Origin: Lentisphaeria bacterium
GTDB lineage: Bacteria > Verrucomicrobiota > Lentisphaeria > Victivallales > Victivallaceae
Reading direction: 5' to 3'
DNA: 32,055 bases
Assembly: GCA_017504125.1 (NCBI GenBank)
Contig: JAFVRT010000139.1
Coordinates: 1 to 32,055, forward strand
The first letter of the stretch is position 1. Each line of letters starts with the position of its first letter. Below the pieces are notes generated by a model, which ran no database searches, was not told where the DNA came from, and saw only the letters and a list, made by a program, of their open reading frames with translations. The translations under genes were made by a program, and so were the position numbers. Positions 16,416-24,949 of this stretch are shown here, one piece after another.

Positions 16416-17837
16416 TTATTTTCCGGAAAATCCGCAGGAACTCAAACGCGGCAGCAGAGGACGGAAAAGGGAACAAACTGTCTGCCAGCAGATCTGGATC
16501 CCTTCATTCTGAATCCCGATCGTCCATTTGTCTTTGAAGGTTCCGTCAAGGTGCATCAGAGAAAGTTCCAGAGTATTTTCATCTTTCCACGCGGCACTCC
16601 CGGCCACGGGGTGGGGTCTGGAGTCCTGAAATTGAATGCGGCTGTTTCTGAAACTTCCGAATCCGGCCCGGATAACTTCGGTACCGCGGGGTGTTTTCAG
16701 TTCCAGCAGTACGCCTTCGCGGTCAGCAACGAGTGAACCGCTTTCGATCCCGGCAGAATTGTGATTGAGGGCAAAGGTGCAATCGATCATTCGTGAAATA
16801 TTGCCTTTTTCCGCAGGTAAAATTTCCAGAGTACGGCACCGGGATTCCAAAGCACTCCAGGCCCCGTTATTTTCAGCAAGCGGCTGATTTTCCAGTACCG
16901 GAAGCAGTTTTTCCCACAGGATATTCAGAACCCGATCCATTCCGCTCATGGCGGAATTGACTGCGACAGCCATATCGTACACAGGAAGCATAATGGCATA
17001 CTGTCCGCAGGCACCGTCCCCGCGGAATCCGTGTCTGGAACACCAGAACTGATAGCCGTATCCGCAACTCCAGTCCGGCAGAGCATTCATGGAGTTGTCA
17101 GCGTGAGGTTTCACAGCATCTTCCAGATAGTCAGCCGGCATGATCCGGATCCCGTTCCACATTCCTTTATTCAGCAGCATCAGGGAAAATTTGGCAATAT
17201 CCATGGTCGTCAGGTGAAGTCCGAAGCCGCTGACATTGGTTCCGGCCGGACAGCACTCCCATACTCCGGGAGTGATCCCCATGGGCTCAAAAAGCCGCGG
17301 CATAAGATATTCCCGTACATTGACTCCGGTGACCCGGCGTATGACAGCCCCCAGCATGTAAGTACCGAGGGTATTATAAGCGAAATGAGTACCCGGTTCG
17401 TATTCCAGCGGAGAACTCAAAAATCCCCGTACCCAATTATTCTCCTTATCATTTCTGGCATAAGGGAAAGCACAATCCTTGTGTCCGCTCCGCATGGTCA
17501 GCAGATCACGCAAGGTAACTTTGAGCATCTTTTCATCAGTAACGCAAGAACGGTATTCAGGGAAAAAACCGATAAGTTTATCATTGACAGACAACAGTTT
17601 TTCACTTTGTGCAAGTCCGACTGCACACGAAGTAAAACTTTTACTCAATGACCAGAGTGCCTGAGGCATATCTTTATCAAAGGGTTTCCAGTATGCTTCG
17701 GTGATGATATTGCCATGACGCATGATGATAATGCTCTTCATGTAGTCCAATTTATCAAAATCATTGAGTATATCAACGATAACTTCATAAGGAACACCTT
17801 GTGACTCCGGAGTATTCCGCGGGATTTCATAACTCAT
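16416..17837 (-). CDS. serine beta-lactamase-fold hydrolase (COG1680)
   Basis: 473-aa protein of the class C beta-lactamase/esterase superfamily. SxxK nucleophile motif SLSK at residues 63-66; the tyrosine motif is AYNTLGTYMLG (Tyr154), the YN(S/T) form common in esterase-like COG1680 members. About 130 C-terminal residues beyond the catalytic domain form a beta-rich extension. No signal peptide, so cytosolic as annotated. More likely an esterase, amidase or D-aminopeptidase-like enzyme than a resistance lactamase. Divergent from the TPR gene at 17994; convergent with prepilin 1. A perfect palindrome at 16418-16431 overlaps its 3' end. Confidence 0.88.
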   Translation of the reverse strand: MSYEIPRNTPESQGVPYEVIVDILNDFDKLDYMKSIIIMRHGNIITEAYWKPFDKDMPQALWSLSKSFTSCAVGLAQSEKLLSVNDKLIGFFPEYRSCVTDEKMLKVTLRDLLTMRSGHKDCAFPYARNDKENNWVRGFLSSPLEYEPGTHFAYNTLGTYMLGAVIRRVTGVNVREYLMPRLFEPMGITPGVWECCPAGTNVSGFGLHLTTMDIAKFSLMLLNKGMWNGIRIMPADYLEDAVKPHADNSMNALPDWSCGYGYQFWCSRHGFRGDGACGQYAIMLPVYDMAVAVNSAMSGMDRVLNILWEKLLPVLENQPLAENNGAWSALESRCRTLEILPAEKGNISRMIDCTFALNHNSAGIESGSLVADREGVLLELKTPRGTEVIRAGFGSFRNSRIQFQDSRPHPVAGSAAWKDENTLELSLMHLDGTFKDKWTIGIQNEGIQICWQTVCSLFRPLLPRLSSCGFSGK

Positions 17838-17879
17838 AAGTGATCAAAGTCCTGTTTTTCAGAAAAATGTTTCCGGTAT

Positions 17880-17908
17880 AATGTACATCGCCGCATCATT
17901 TTTTGCAA
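17880..17908 (-). promoter_or_regulatory. candidate promoter of the beta-lactamase-like gene
   Basis: Minus strand: -35 TTGCAA (17908-17903), 17-base spacer, -10 TACATT (17885-17880), embedded in the same GCGATGTACATTA word as the HD gene promoter. Confidence 0.45.
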
Positions 17909-17925
17909 ATACACTCTTAAAGTAC

Positions 17926-17954
17926 TTGCATAAAATATATTTACATGCTATATT
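17926..17954 (+). promoter_or_regulatory. extended -10 promoter of the exported TPR gene
   Basis: Plus strand: -35 TTGCAT 17926-17931, 17-base spacer ending in ACATGC, -10 TATATT 17949-17954 with TGC extension. Nearly the same design as 15476-15504. Confidence 0.7.
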
Positions 17955-17993
17955 ATTCCTGTCGTGTAAAAACAGCAACACAGGTTTATAAAA

Positions 17994-18677
17994 ATGAAAA
18001 AAACAATTTTTATCACAGCTTTTGCATGTTCCGCCCTGTTTCTCGGAGCAGCAGACTTCAAGACTCTCTGCGCCGAAGCCGCCAAAGCCATGGGAACCAA
18101 AAATTATACCGCTGCTTCTGCGAAATATGAAGAAGCTGTCAAAAAAGCCCAATCCTCAAGAGAGAAACGCGCTGCCATCGTCGGGAAATACAATGCTCTG
18201 AAGAAACTGAAAAGATGGAAAGAGGCTGATGATTATGTATTGAAAACTGTTGATTCCGACGAGGTTTTGAAATCTCAGGACATCCGTTTTCTTCTCAGCC
18301 TAGTTGCCGGTGGACATTTGTGGGACAGTCATTATGAAAAAGCCTTGAGCATACTGCAGCAGGCTCAAAATATCCAGGCTCCCAAAGGCTCTAATGAATA
18401 CTACATCGTGCCATACTACATGGCAACGATTTATCTCAGCCGCAAAAAACAGTATTCCGCCGCCATTGAAACAATGAAAGATGTGATCACCCAGAAGGGG
18501 CTTCATCCGGCCAACCGTTATACCGGCAATATGCTGATCGGCAGTGCCTACGAAAAGATGGGCAAAAAAGCAGAAGCCCTCAGGCATTATAAAACTGCCC
18601 TCGAATACGGCAAAAAAGTGCAGTACAAATACAATTACTCCGAAGCAGAAAAGGCTGTCAAAAGACTTTCTGAATAG
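17994..18677 (+). CDS. exported tetratricopeptide-repeat protein
   Basis: 227-aa secreted or periplasmic helical-repeat protein. Signal peptide MKKTIFITAFACSALFLGAA, cleavage likely after LGAA at about residue 20. TPR-like units follow through to the end (ALSILQQAQNIQ, IYLSRKKQYSAAIETMKDVI, IGSAYEKMGKKAEALRHYKT). No enzymatic motif; probably a scaffold in the periplasm. Monocistronic: own extended -10 promoter upstream and an intrinsic terminator downstream at 18789-18819. The ribosome-binding site is weak. Confidence 0.85.
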   Translation: MKKTIFITAFACSALFLGAADFKTLCAEAAKAMGTKNYTAASAKYEEAVKKAQSSREKRAAIVGKYNALKKLKRWKEADDYVLKTVDSDEVLKSQDIRFLLSLVAGGHLWDSHYEKALSILQQAQNIQAPKGSNEYYIVPYYMATIYLSRKKQYSAAIETMKDVITQKGLHPANRYTGNMLIGSAYEKMGKKAEALRHYKTALEYGKKVQYKYNYSEAEKAVKRLSE

Positions 18678-18768
18678 TTCTGTTCCCGACAAAGGTCGGT
18701 AAAAGAGGTTGAGAAGAAAAAAACACCCATATAGGGAACAGCCCCCTCTGAATAAGCTGCAGACAGTT
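18678..18768. other. convergent spacer with nested inverted repeats
   Basis: 91-base spacer between the TPR gene and the DUF4037 gene. It holds an 8-bp perfect inverted repeat (18680-18687 with 18734-18741) enclosing a small hairpin (CCGAC-AAAG-GTCGG, 18686-18699, sharing two bases with the outer arm) and an AGAGG (18704-18708) that could pair with CCTCT (18745-18749) outside the repeat. A 7-base A run lies at 18717-18723. No gene or known RNA family recognised. Confidence 0.35.
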
Positions 18769-19695
18769 TCAACCTTCCATGACATGAAGCTCCCGGAGTT
18801 CCCGGGAGCGTATTTTTTTCATGATCTCAAAGGCGTGAGGTTCAAGATAGTCATCTTTGCGGTCAGACAATCCCTGTTCAGCAAGTTCTTCAATGATCGC
18901 AGAACAGATTTTTTCGATCACAGCACTTTTGTTTTCTGTACCTGAAGTTCCGGTCAGCAGAAATTCCAAATCGTCTTTCATCCAGCTGAAGCGCGGCAGT
19001 TCCTTCATCGCTCTGAAACACCATTTATAGTAAGGCGCAAAACTGAAATTCAGCAGAAATACAAGTGAAACGGTACTTTTGACAAATTCAGTCAGAGCAA
19101 GGTATGCGGCTCCCGGTTCTCCATGTTTCAGACAGCGAGTGAAGTTGTATTGTCCGCTTTGAGCCATGCTTATAACTCTGGCTGCGATTTTTTTCAACCT
19201 GACATCTTCAGGCATATCGTGGAGTATGGCATTGCGTATCCGGCTGAAAAGTCCCATATCGTCCCGGAATATCCGGCCGTTGACCGCCTCGGCAAAGGCA
19301 TATTCCGGTGTATAGAGCCACTCCTGCCAGTTTTGAGGAACTCCGGGGATCCCGATATGGCGGCGGTAGAAATCACTTATTCTGACCACGCCATGTTCAG
19401 AAGGCCCTAATTTACTTCCGGCGACTTTCAGTTCCGGAAAAGAACTCCTGACAAGTTTTTCATAAAGTCTTCCCAGAGCAAAACCGTAACGGGCTTCATC
19501 TTCATCGCTCACCCATAACGAAACTCCCACTCTGAAGTCATGATCGCGGGAAATATCATCGTCAAAGCCGAAACACTCCGATCCCCTGCCCGCCAGACCG
19601 GCAGCAATGCGCTGCACCAGTTCCGGGAATTCCGCTTCCAACGCCGGAGCCACGGTGGCGCGATACCATTTTTCCGCTTCTTCAAGCCCCGGCAT
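18769..19695 (-). CDS. DUF4037 nucleotidyltransferase-like protein
   Basis: 308-aa cytosolic protein. The N-terminal motif GRGSECFGFDDDISRDHDF (residues 37-54) is the signature of DUF4037: a nucleotidyltransferase-type Gly-Ser followed by acidic residues that would bind metal. A predominantly helical C-terminal half follows (about 140-308). Substrate unknown; a small-molecule or protein nucleotidyltransferase is the best guess. It overlaps the upstream TPR gene by 14 bases and is last in the carbohydrate operon. The start has GGAG 6 bases upstream. Its last codons contain the intrinsic terminator used by the converging gene. Confidence 0.82.
   Translation of the reverse strand: MPGLEEAEKWYRATVAPALEAEFPELVQRIAAGLAGRGSECFGFDDDISRDHDFRVGVSLWVSDEDEARYGFALGRLYEKLVRSSFPELKVAGSKLGPSEHGVVRISDFYRRHIGIPGVPQNWQEWLYTPEYAFAEAVNGRIFRDDMGLFSRIRNAILHDMPEDVRLKKIAARVISMAQSGQYNFTRCLKHGEPGAAYLALTEFVKSTVSLVFLLNFSFAPYYKWCFRAMKELPRFSWMKDDLEFLLTGTSGTENKSAVIEKICSAIIEELAEQGLSDRKDDYLEPHAFEIMKKIRSRELRELHVMEG
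18789..18819 (+). terminator. intrinsic terminator for the TPR gene, inside the DUF4037 coding end
   Basis: Plus strand: stem GCTCCCGG (18789-18796) with CCGGGAGC (18802-18809), 5-base loop, then GTA and seven T (18813-18819). It lies about 110 bases past the TPR stop, within the antisense of the DUF4037 C-terminus (codons for Arg-Ser-Arg-Glu-Leu-Arg-Glu-Leu). Confidence 0.8.
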
Positions 19696-20428
19696 AAAAA
19701 TCTCCTGCTCTGGTTTTCAATATCTTTTCATCTTCCGGATATCCCAATTCTCCAAAGGCAGCAGCACATTTACTGCAAGTATGGGCATAATATCCGTCCC
19801 GCGGTACTCCGCTGTCATTAAAACACTCCATTGCACACTCCAGCGACACCTTTATCATAGGATCTGCGGGGTCGTTTGCAGCATAAAGCTGTGCAAGATT
19901 CACCAGAGTAACCGCCTGATCCATGATCTGACCGCAGTTTTTCAGGATATCAAGTGCTTCAAGGTAATGATTCTCGGCTTTTTTGATATCTCCATTGGCG
20001 GCAAAAGCTGCCGCCATATTATTGAAAAGTCCGGCAAAACGGCGGTCTGAAGGAGCAAGTTCCTGTCTGTAACATGCCAAAGCCTCCTGATAATACTCCA
20101 ATGCTTCATTCACAATACCGAATGATTGAAGTGCAGTTGCTCCGTTTATCAGGATCGTTCCGGCGGCAACTTTACCGATATTGAGTTCCCGCATCAAAGC
20201 AAAGCCTTCCCGGACTGCTTCAATACCCCGATCATGGTCTTTCATCATGCGGTAATGGCCCATAAGTTCGCTCAAAACAGTAAGTTCTGCAGCCTTATCA
20301 CCGCATAAAGCGGCTTCATTGCGCCAAAAACGCAAATGCTCTCCCAGCGCATCCATTTTTCCGCTGTTGAAAAGACGGTCGCATCCGGCTATGATTTCTT
20401 CAACAGAAATTTGTTTACTTGAGATCAT
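19682..20428 (-). CDS. cytosolic TPR protein paired with DUF4037
   Basis: 248-aa soluble protein made largely of tetratricopeptide repeats, without signal peptide. Clear repeat helices include ALEYYQEALACYRQ, LFNNMAAAFAANGDIKKAENHYLEALDIL and TLVNLAQLYAANDP. The C-terminus has a His-Thr-Cys-Ser-Lys-Cys segment followed by another repeat. It overlaps the sialate esterase stop by 4 bases (ATGA, 20425-20428) and the DUF4037 start by 14 bases, so all three are probably translated in sequence. Probably a protein-binding partner of the DUF4037 protein; inferred from coupling. Confidence 0.8.
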   Translation of the reverse strand: MISSKQISVEEIIAGCDRLFNSGKMDALGEHLRFWRNEAALCGDKAAELTVLSELMGHYRMMKDHDRGIEAVREGFALMRELNIGKVAAGTILINGATALQSFGIVNEALEYYQEALACYRQELAPSDRRFAGLFNNMAAAFAANGDIKKAENHYLEALDILKNCGQIMDQAVTLVNLAQLYAANDPADPMIKVSLECAMECFNDSGVPRDGYYAHTCSKCAAAFGELGYPEDEKILKTRAGDFYAGA

Positions 20429-22593
20429 TCAAACTCGGCATAAACTTTGAGGAGTGCTTTACTGTAATTTTTGCTGCTTCCGGCAAAAGTCCAGTCAGGA
20501 TATCCATTGGGATTGTTTCCGATACCGATATCCTTTACCGGCTTAAAAAAATTGTTATAAGCAAAAACCGTCTGCTTTTCCATGAAATTATGGATCTGCA
20601 TGGAACCGTATCCGGGGTGAGCTGCGGAATTGCCGCTATCTCCGAAATCATACCGTTTACTGTCGGCACCGGGAATATTTTTCCGGTTGTCCATAGCATA
20701 ATTACCGTTCCAGAATTCGATATTTCCTTCTCTGAAGGAGCCGTTTTTGATCCCCGGTACATTGCTCAATACGGTCAAAGCCTTTACTTTGCAGTCAAAA
20801 AATGCTTTTGCTTTTTCCGGCACTCCGATAAGTCCGGCATCGGGCGTGAAACTTTCCATCGCCGCAGCCACCCATTGTGCACCGCCTTTTTTCGGCGTAA
20901 GATGAACGATATAAAGTACTTTTTTCACTTTGCCCTTGCAAGTTCCACTCTTGTCGGCGGCATACTTGATTTTTTTATCTGCACCGGGAATACTCAACAT
21001 GTCGTGACTGTAAACCAATTTCGCCTGTGGCGCAAGACGGCTCACGAGAACTTCGTCAAGGGTCTTGCCGCAGCGGAACGCTCCCAAGGGCAGTCCTGCT
21101 TCGTTGAAGATCGCGCCTTTGACAGTCTGATGCCACAGATAACGCATCTGCACCGGTTCAGCGACTTTCTCACAGGAAACGATGATCTTTTTTCCGTCCA
21201 AAACAGCAGTTGCCGGGAAAAACCTGTTATCGACACCGGCTGCTTCAAAGCCTTTTAAAACTTTGGGTGCGAGCCATTTTTCCACATTGCGGAACTCAAG
21301 AATGAATTTTTTCCCTTCGATCTTCCATGAAGCCAGCTGCGGAGAATCAGCCTTGACTGGTTTACCATAGGAATGCCTGAGAGCCAGCAGCGAGAGGCGT
21401 TTCCCTACAGTTTTCTTATCATGAGGGTGAATATCACCCCAATCCCCGACATCGTTGATCACCGCCATTTTCACATTGCTGCCCTGAGAGTTGGCGAAAC
21501 GCTCCTGGACTTCCCACATTTCCGGCAGCCGCAGGGGATTTCCGCCATATCTGAAAGGAGCCAGCTGGACGAAGTAGAATGCCATATCCGGATTGTTGAA
21601 CACTTTACGCCACCCTTTGAGCAATGCCTGCATCTTGTAACCGTAAAGTCCGTCGCCGAGATTGCTGCATCCCTGATACCAGATAGCTCCGCGGAACGCA
21701 AAGGGCACAAAGGGAAAGATCATTCGGTTGTAAAGTACTGTAGGATTCTGATATCTGCTCCACGGAACCAGCTCCTCCGGATAAGCCGGTGCCGGCGGCA
21801 GCGGCAGTCCGGCTTTCAGAGCTTTTTTGAATTCAACCAGCCATTTTTCCTGTTTCTGCAGCACATTTGCGCTGAATTTTTTGTATTCTTCCGAACCGGG
21901 GATCTTGGCATAGACACTATCGGCAAATTTTTTCAGTTCCGGTACCATACGATACCCTTCAGCGGGGATCCAGGGTTCGATTCTTGTGCCGCCCCAGTGC
22001 GAAGCAATCAATCCCACAGGAACACCCAAAACTTTACGGAGTTCCTGTCCGAAATAAAAGGCTGTCGCAGAAAATGAAAGACCGTTGTCTGCAGTCAAAG
22101 GGCTCCATTTCATCACAAAATCACGGCGGGGATAATGTGACCAGCCGTAAGGTGACATCTTCACGATGCGGATCAGCGGATCAGCTCCGGACTTCACATG
22201 TTTATCGCCGCCAGCAGCACGCCAGCGGGGATTGGAAGTCCACATGGGCATTTCCATATTGGACTGTCCGCTGCAGAGCCACACTTCACCTACAAGAACA
22301 TTGCTGACCGTGATACTGTTGTTTTTTCCGCTTATGATCATCGTCCGGCCTTTGGAGTCGGCTTTCATCGGCGCAAGAACAGCATGCCAGCAGCCTTTGG
22401 CATCTGCTTTGGCAGACACACTCTGTCCGGCAAATTTCACCGTTACATCTTCGCCGGGAGCAGCAACTCCCCACACCGGCACATTACGGTCGCGCTGCAG
22501 CACCATATTGTTACTGAAAACCGCAGCCGGAACAACTTTGCCATGAAGAAAACTGCAGACACACAACAATGTTGTAAAAAATACTTTTTTCAC
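20425..22593 (-). CDS. exported sialate O-acetylesterase
   Basis: 722-aa secreted SGNH-type esterase that removes O-acetyl groups from sialic acids or other acetylated sugars. Signal peptide MKKVFFTTLLCVCSFLHG, then an N-terminal beta domain and the nucleophile motif WLCSGQSNMEMP (Ser111). The acid/base Asp-X-X-His pair is in GDIHPHDKK. The core is flanked by a C-terminal region of about 190 residues (from about 530) not needed for the basic family, ending in GYGSMQIHNF and NNPNGYPDWTFAGS, probably a beta-sandwich or second lectin-like domain. Start codon is GTG with AAGGAG upstream, 17 bases after the GH95 stop. Exported although its GH95 neighbour is not. Confidence 0.9.
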   Translation of the reverse strand: MKKVFFTTLLCVCSFLHGKVVPAAVFSNNMVLQRDRNVPVWGVAAPGEDVTVKFAGQSVSAKADAKGCWHAVLAPMKADSKGRTMIISGKNNSITVSNVLVGEVWLCSGQSNMEMPMWTSNPRWRAAGGDKHVKSGADPLIRIVKMSPYGWSHYPRRDFVMKWSPLTADNGLSFSATAFYFGQELRKVLGVPVGLIASHWGGTRIEPWIPAEGYRMVPELKKFADSVYAKIPGSEEYKKFSANVLQKQEKWLVEFKKALKAGLPLPPAPAYPEELVPWSRYQNPTVLYNRMIFPFVPFAFRGAIWYQGCSNLGDGLYGYKMQALLKGWRKVFNNPDMAFYFVQLAPFRYGGNPLRLPEMWEVQERFANSQGSNVKMAVINDVGDWGDIHPHDKKTVGKRLSLLALRHSYGKPVKADSPQLASWKIEGKKFILEFRNVEKWLAPKVLKGFEAAGVDNRFFPATAVLDGKKIIVSCEKVAEPVQMRYLWHQTVKGAIFNEAGLPLGAFRCGKTLDEVLVSRLAPQAKLVYSHDMLSIPGADKKIKYAADKSGTCKGKVKKVLYIVHLTPKKGGAQWVAAAMESFTPDAGLIGVPEKAKAFFDCKVKALTVLSNVPGIKNGSFREGNIEFWNGNYAMDNRKNIPGADSKRYDFGDSGNSAAHPGYGSMQIHNFMEKQTVFAYNNFFKPVKDIGIGNNPNGYPDWTFAGSSKNYSKALLKVYAEFE

Positions 22594-22610
22594 CTTAAAA
22601 CTCCTTTTCT

Positions 22611-24830
22611 TCAGAGGGAAACTGTTTCACCGGCTTCGAGAGAAAACTCCCAGATATTATCCTTTACTGTTCCGGCGGCAGGCTGCGGCCAGCTGCGGGC
22701 AGGATCAAGCTGAATGCGGCAAACACCTTTGCGGCTTGCTGTGACTGACATGGAAACTCCGCGCCCTTTGACAAACTCCGCGCTGACTCTGAAACCGCCG
22801 GGAGCAGGCATATCTTTGACTTCGGCATTGCGCCAGTGAGCAGGCACACCGTCGCCGATGTGAAGCACTCCGCAGCAATCGTAAAGGAACATTTCCTGAA
22901 TTGCGGAAACGGCCCCCATGCCGCCGTCGATCTGCATGACTTCGCCCCGCTGCCAGTCGCCCAGAAGTGTAAATCCGGAAAATGCGGCATCGTGAAGCGT
23001 TCCGCCGCCCTTGTTGGTAAAAAGTTTACTGAAGATCTCAAGCAGCATTTCAGCATTTTCAGGCTGTTTGAAATGGCTGTTCAACTGGGCTGCCCATGCC
23101 ATACTCCAGCCGGACCAGTCCCCCATACCGTCAACGATCCACCGCTGTCTGGTCTGAGTAACCAGATCACGCCATTCCGGAGCTTCCGGATCGATAGTAT
23201 TGAAGGGGCAGATACATGCCAGATGTGAATGATGACGGTGGCTGAACTCCAGAGCCTGTCCTTTCCAGAGAGCTATCTCTTGCTTTTCCGGGTCGAGGAA
23301 TTCAGAAACTTCGCCTTTGACAACTGTGACTTCAGGCAATCTTGCCGCCACATCGAGCCATGCCGGATCTTTTTCTTCACCAAGCATTTCAGCTGCTTTG
23401 CAAAGATTCCGCACCAGGCGGTGGAACGCCGCCAGCTGAAAACTTGCATTGACACCCCAGGCATCAAATCTTGCACCACGGTATTCCGGAGAAACTGTAA
23501 CGGGCAGACAGAGTTTACCGTCTTCATCTTCAGACATCATGGCGGCGTAAACTTTGAATGTACCCTTCATAAAGCCAAATACGAAATCTTTCAGAAACTC
23601 CATATCGCCGGAGTAATCGCAGTAATCGAACATCATCTGAGAAGTCCACGCGGAACAGGCATGATCTATGGCTCCGGTCCAGAAACCTCCCATAAAAGTT
23701 CCCCGGTCATCAACGGCGTGAGGCATTAAAATACCATTTTCAACTCCGACAAAGTGAAATGCGTTCTGCTGTAACTTTTCTTTCCATGAACGCACCATGT
23801 TAAAGAGCGGCATCAGGTTTTGGAAAAGATTCGCCCGGAGTGCCGGTCCGTAACACATCTGCACATTGATATTGAAGTGATAATCTGCCGACCACGGCGG
23901 GAAACGGTCATCTTCGATCCACGGGCCCTGCAAACCGGCCGGAACTCCGGCAGGATCACTCATGGAAATAAACTTGTAAATACCGAACCAGTACATTTCA
24001 GTAAGTACAGGATTGTCTACCTCAAGGTATGTAACTCCGGAATAAGCCTTTTGCCAGTATACGGCATTGTCAGCCTTCAAAGAATCCCAATTTCCGGGAG
24101 CAAGATCTCCCAAAGCCTTTATTTCTTCATCTCCGCGGGCAAATGCAGCGGTAAAAGTATCGCCGTCCTGACGGAATGCGAGAGCAAAATCGGGGTCATC
24201 AGGCATGATCTGGTGAAATCCTCTGACAGAACCGGATTCAAAGTGTTCCGGTTCGGGGAATGAACACGCATCCAACGCTCCTCTGCCCAAATTATGCTGA
24301 GCAGGAGTTCCGGCATTCATTCCCCGTTCTTCGCTCAAGTGCCAGGAGTCTGCCCATTGTGCATTTACGATATCGGCACCGCGGAACATCAGTTTTTTCT
24401 GATCGCTTCTGCCCAACAGAAACTCCACACTTTTTTCGGAACCGCCCGATGTATACACGATCCGGAGTGCGGCATTTTCCAATTCAAGTTCGTAGCGCAG
24501 CAATTCACAGCCGTCGGCAAGTTCCAGTTTCAAGCGTCCGAGCGGCACGATCTGGGGACGGCGGGGAAACCTCTCCGGAAAATCCGGAAAAGCAAATATC
24601 GCACGCAATCTTTTTTCATCACTCTGCTCAAGGGACTCCCGGATATCGGCGAAGTTTATTTTGCTGCTCCACGGCAGTCCGCCGCGGTGATCCCACACAG
24701 AATTGGAACCGAAAGATATGTTGATATTTTTGCCGCCTCCCCACACCAGAACACCGAGAAAACTGTTGCCTAACGGAGCTCCGCATTGGATGCGCGGAAG
24801 GGGAAATTCTTTGATTATTACCGGTTTCAT
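22611..24830 (-). CDS. GH95 family glycoside hydrolase (alpha-L-fucosidase-like)
   Basis: 739-aa cytosolic inverting glycosidase, GH95 (alpha-1,2-L-fucosidases, some alpha-L-galactosidases). N-terminal beta-sandwich begins APLGNSFLGVLVWGGG; the (alpha/alpha)6 barrel carries the catalytic region WSADYHFNINVQM with the Asn-X-Asn pair (320, 322), the acid Glu449 in VSPEYRG, and Asp635 in MQIDGGMG. HRHHSHL (531-537) is another family landmark. All expected catalytic residues are present. No signal peptide, so substrates must be imported oligosaccharides. Start: ATG 24830 with AAGGA 11 bases upstream; the longer TTG frame (24917) would start inside the promoter. Confidence 0.88.
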   Translation of the reverse strand: MKPVIIKEFPLPRIQCGAPLGNSFLGVLVWGGGKNINISFGSNSVWDHRGGLPWSSKINFADIRESLEQSDEKRLRAIFAFPDFPERFPRRPQIVPLGRLKLELADGCELLRYELELENAALRIVYTSGGSEKSVEFLLGRSDQKKLMFRGADIVNAQWADSWHLSEERGMNAGTPAQHNLGRGALDACSFPEPEHFESGSVRGFHQIMPDDPDFALAFRQDGDTFTAAFARGDEEIKALGDLAPGNWDSLKADNAVYWQKAYSGVTYLEVDNPVLTEMYWFGIYKFISMSDPAGVPAGLQGPWIEDDRFPPWSADYHFNINVQMCYGPALRANLFQNLMPLFNMVRSWKEKLQQNAFHFVGVENGILMPHAVDDRGTFMGGFWTGAIDHACSAWTSQMMFDYCDYSGDMEFLKDFVFGFMKGTFKVYAAMMSEDEDGKLCLPVTVSPEYRGARFDAWGVNASFQLAAFHRLVRNLCKAAEMLGEEKDPAWLDVAARLPEVTVVKGEVSEFLDPEKQEIALWKGQALEFSHRHHSHLACICPFNTIDPEAPEWRDLVTQTRQRWIVDGMGDWSGWSMAWAAQLNSHFKQPENAEMLLEIFSKLFTNKGGGTLHDAAFSGFTLLGDWQRGEVMQIDGGMGAVSAIQEMFLYDCCGVLHIGDGVPAHWRNAEVKDMPAPGGFRVSAEFVKGRGVSMSVTASRKGVCRIQLDPARSWPQPAAGTVKDNIWEFSLEAGETVSL

Positions 24831-24888
24831 AAACAGCAAGATTCCTTTTTTTTGAGGGTAAAAAATCCCAAATCTCTGACTTTGAAAT

Positions 24889-24917
24889 AATATATACGCA
24901 GCTCCGGACTTTTTCAA
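24889..24917 (-). promoter_or_regulatory. internal promoter of the GH95 gene with flanking inverted repeat
   Basis: Minus strand: -35 TTGAAA (24917-24912), 17-base spacer, -10 TATATT (24894-24889). An 8-bp perfect inverted repeat (ATACGCAG 24894-24901, CTGCGTAT 24926-24933) brackets the -35 box, a candidate operator. The inferred leader is about 50 bases. Confidence 0.65.
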
Positions 24918-24949
24918 GTACAGAACTGCGTATTACCTGATTTCTGCTT

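Noticed and set aside
16418-16431. Palindrome ATTTTCCGGAAAAT between convergent genes as a bidirectional terminator
   Set aside because: The symmetry leaves no loop and the stem is weak; not supportable as a terminator.
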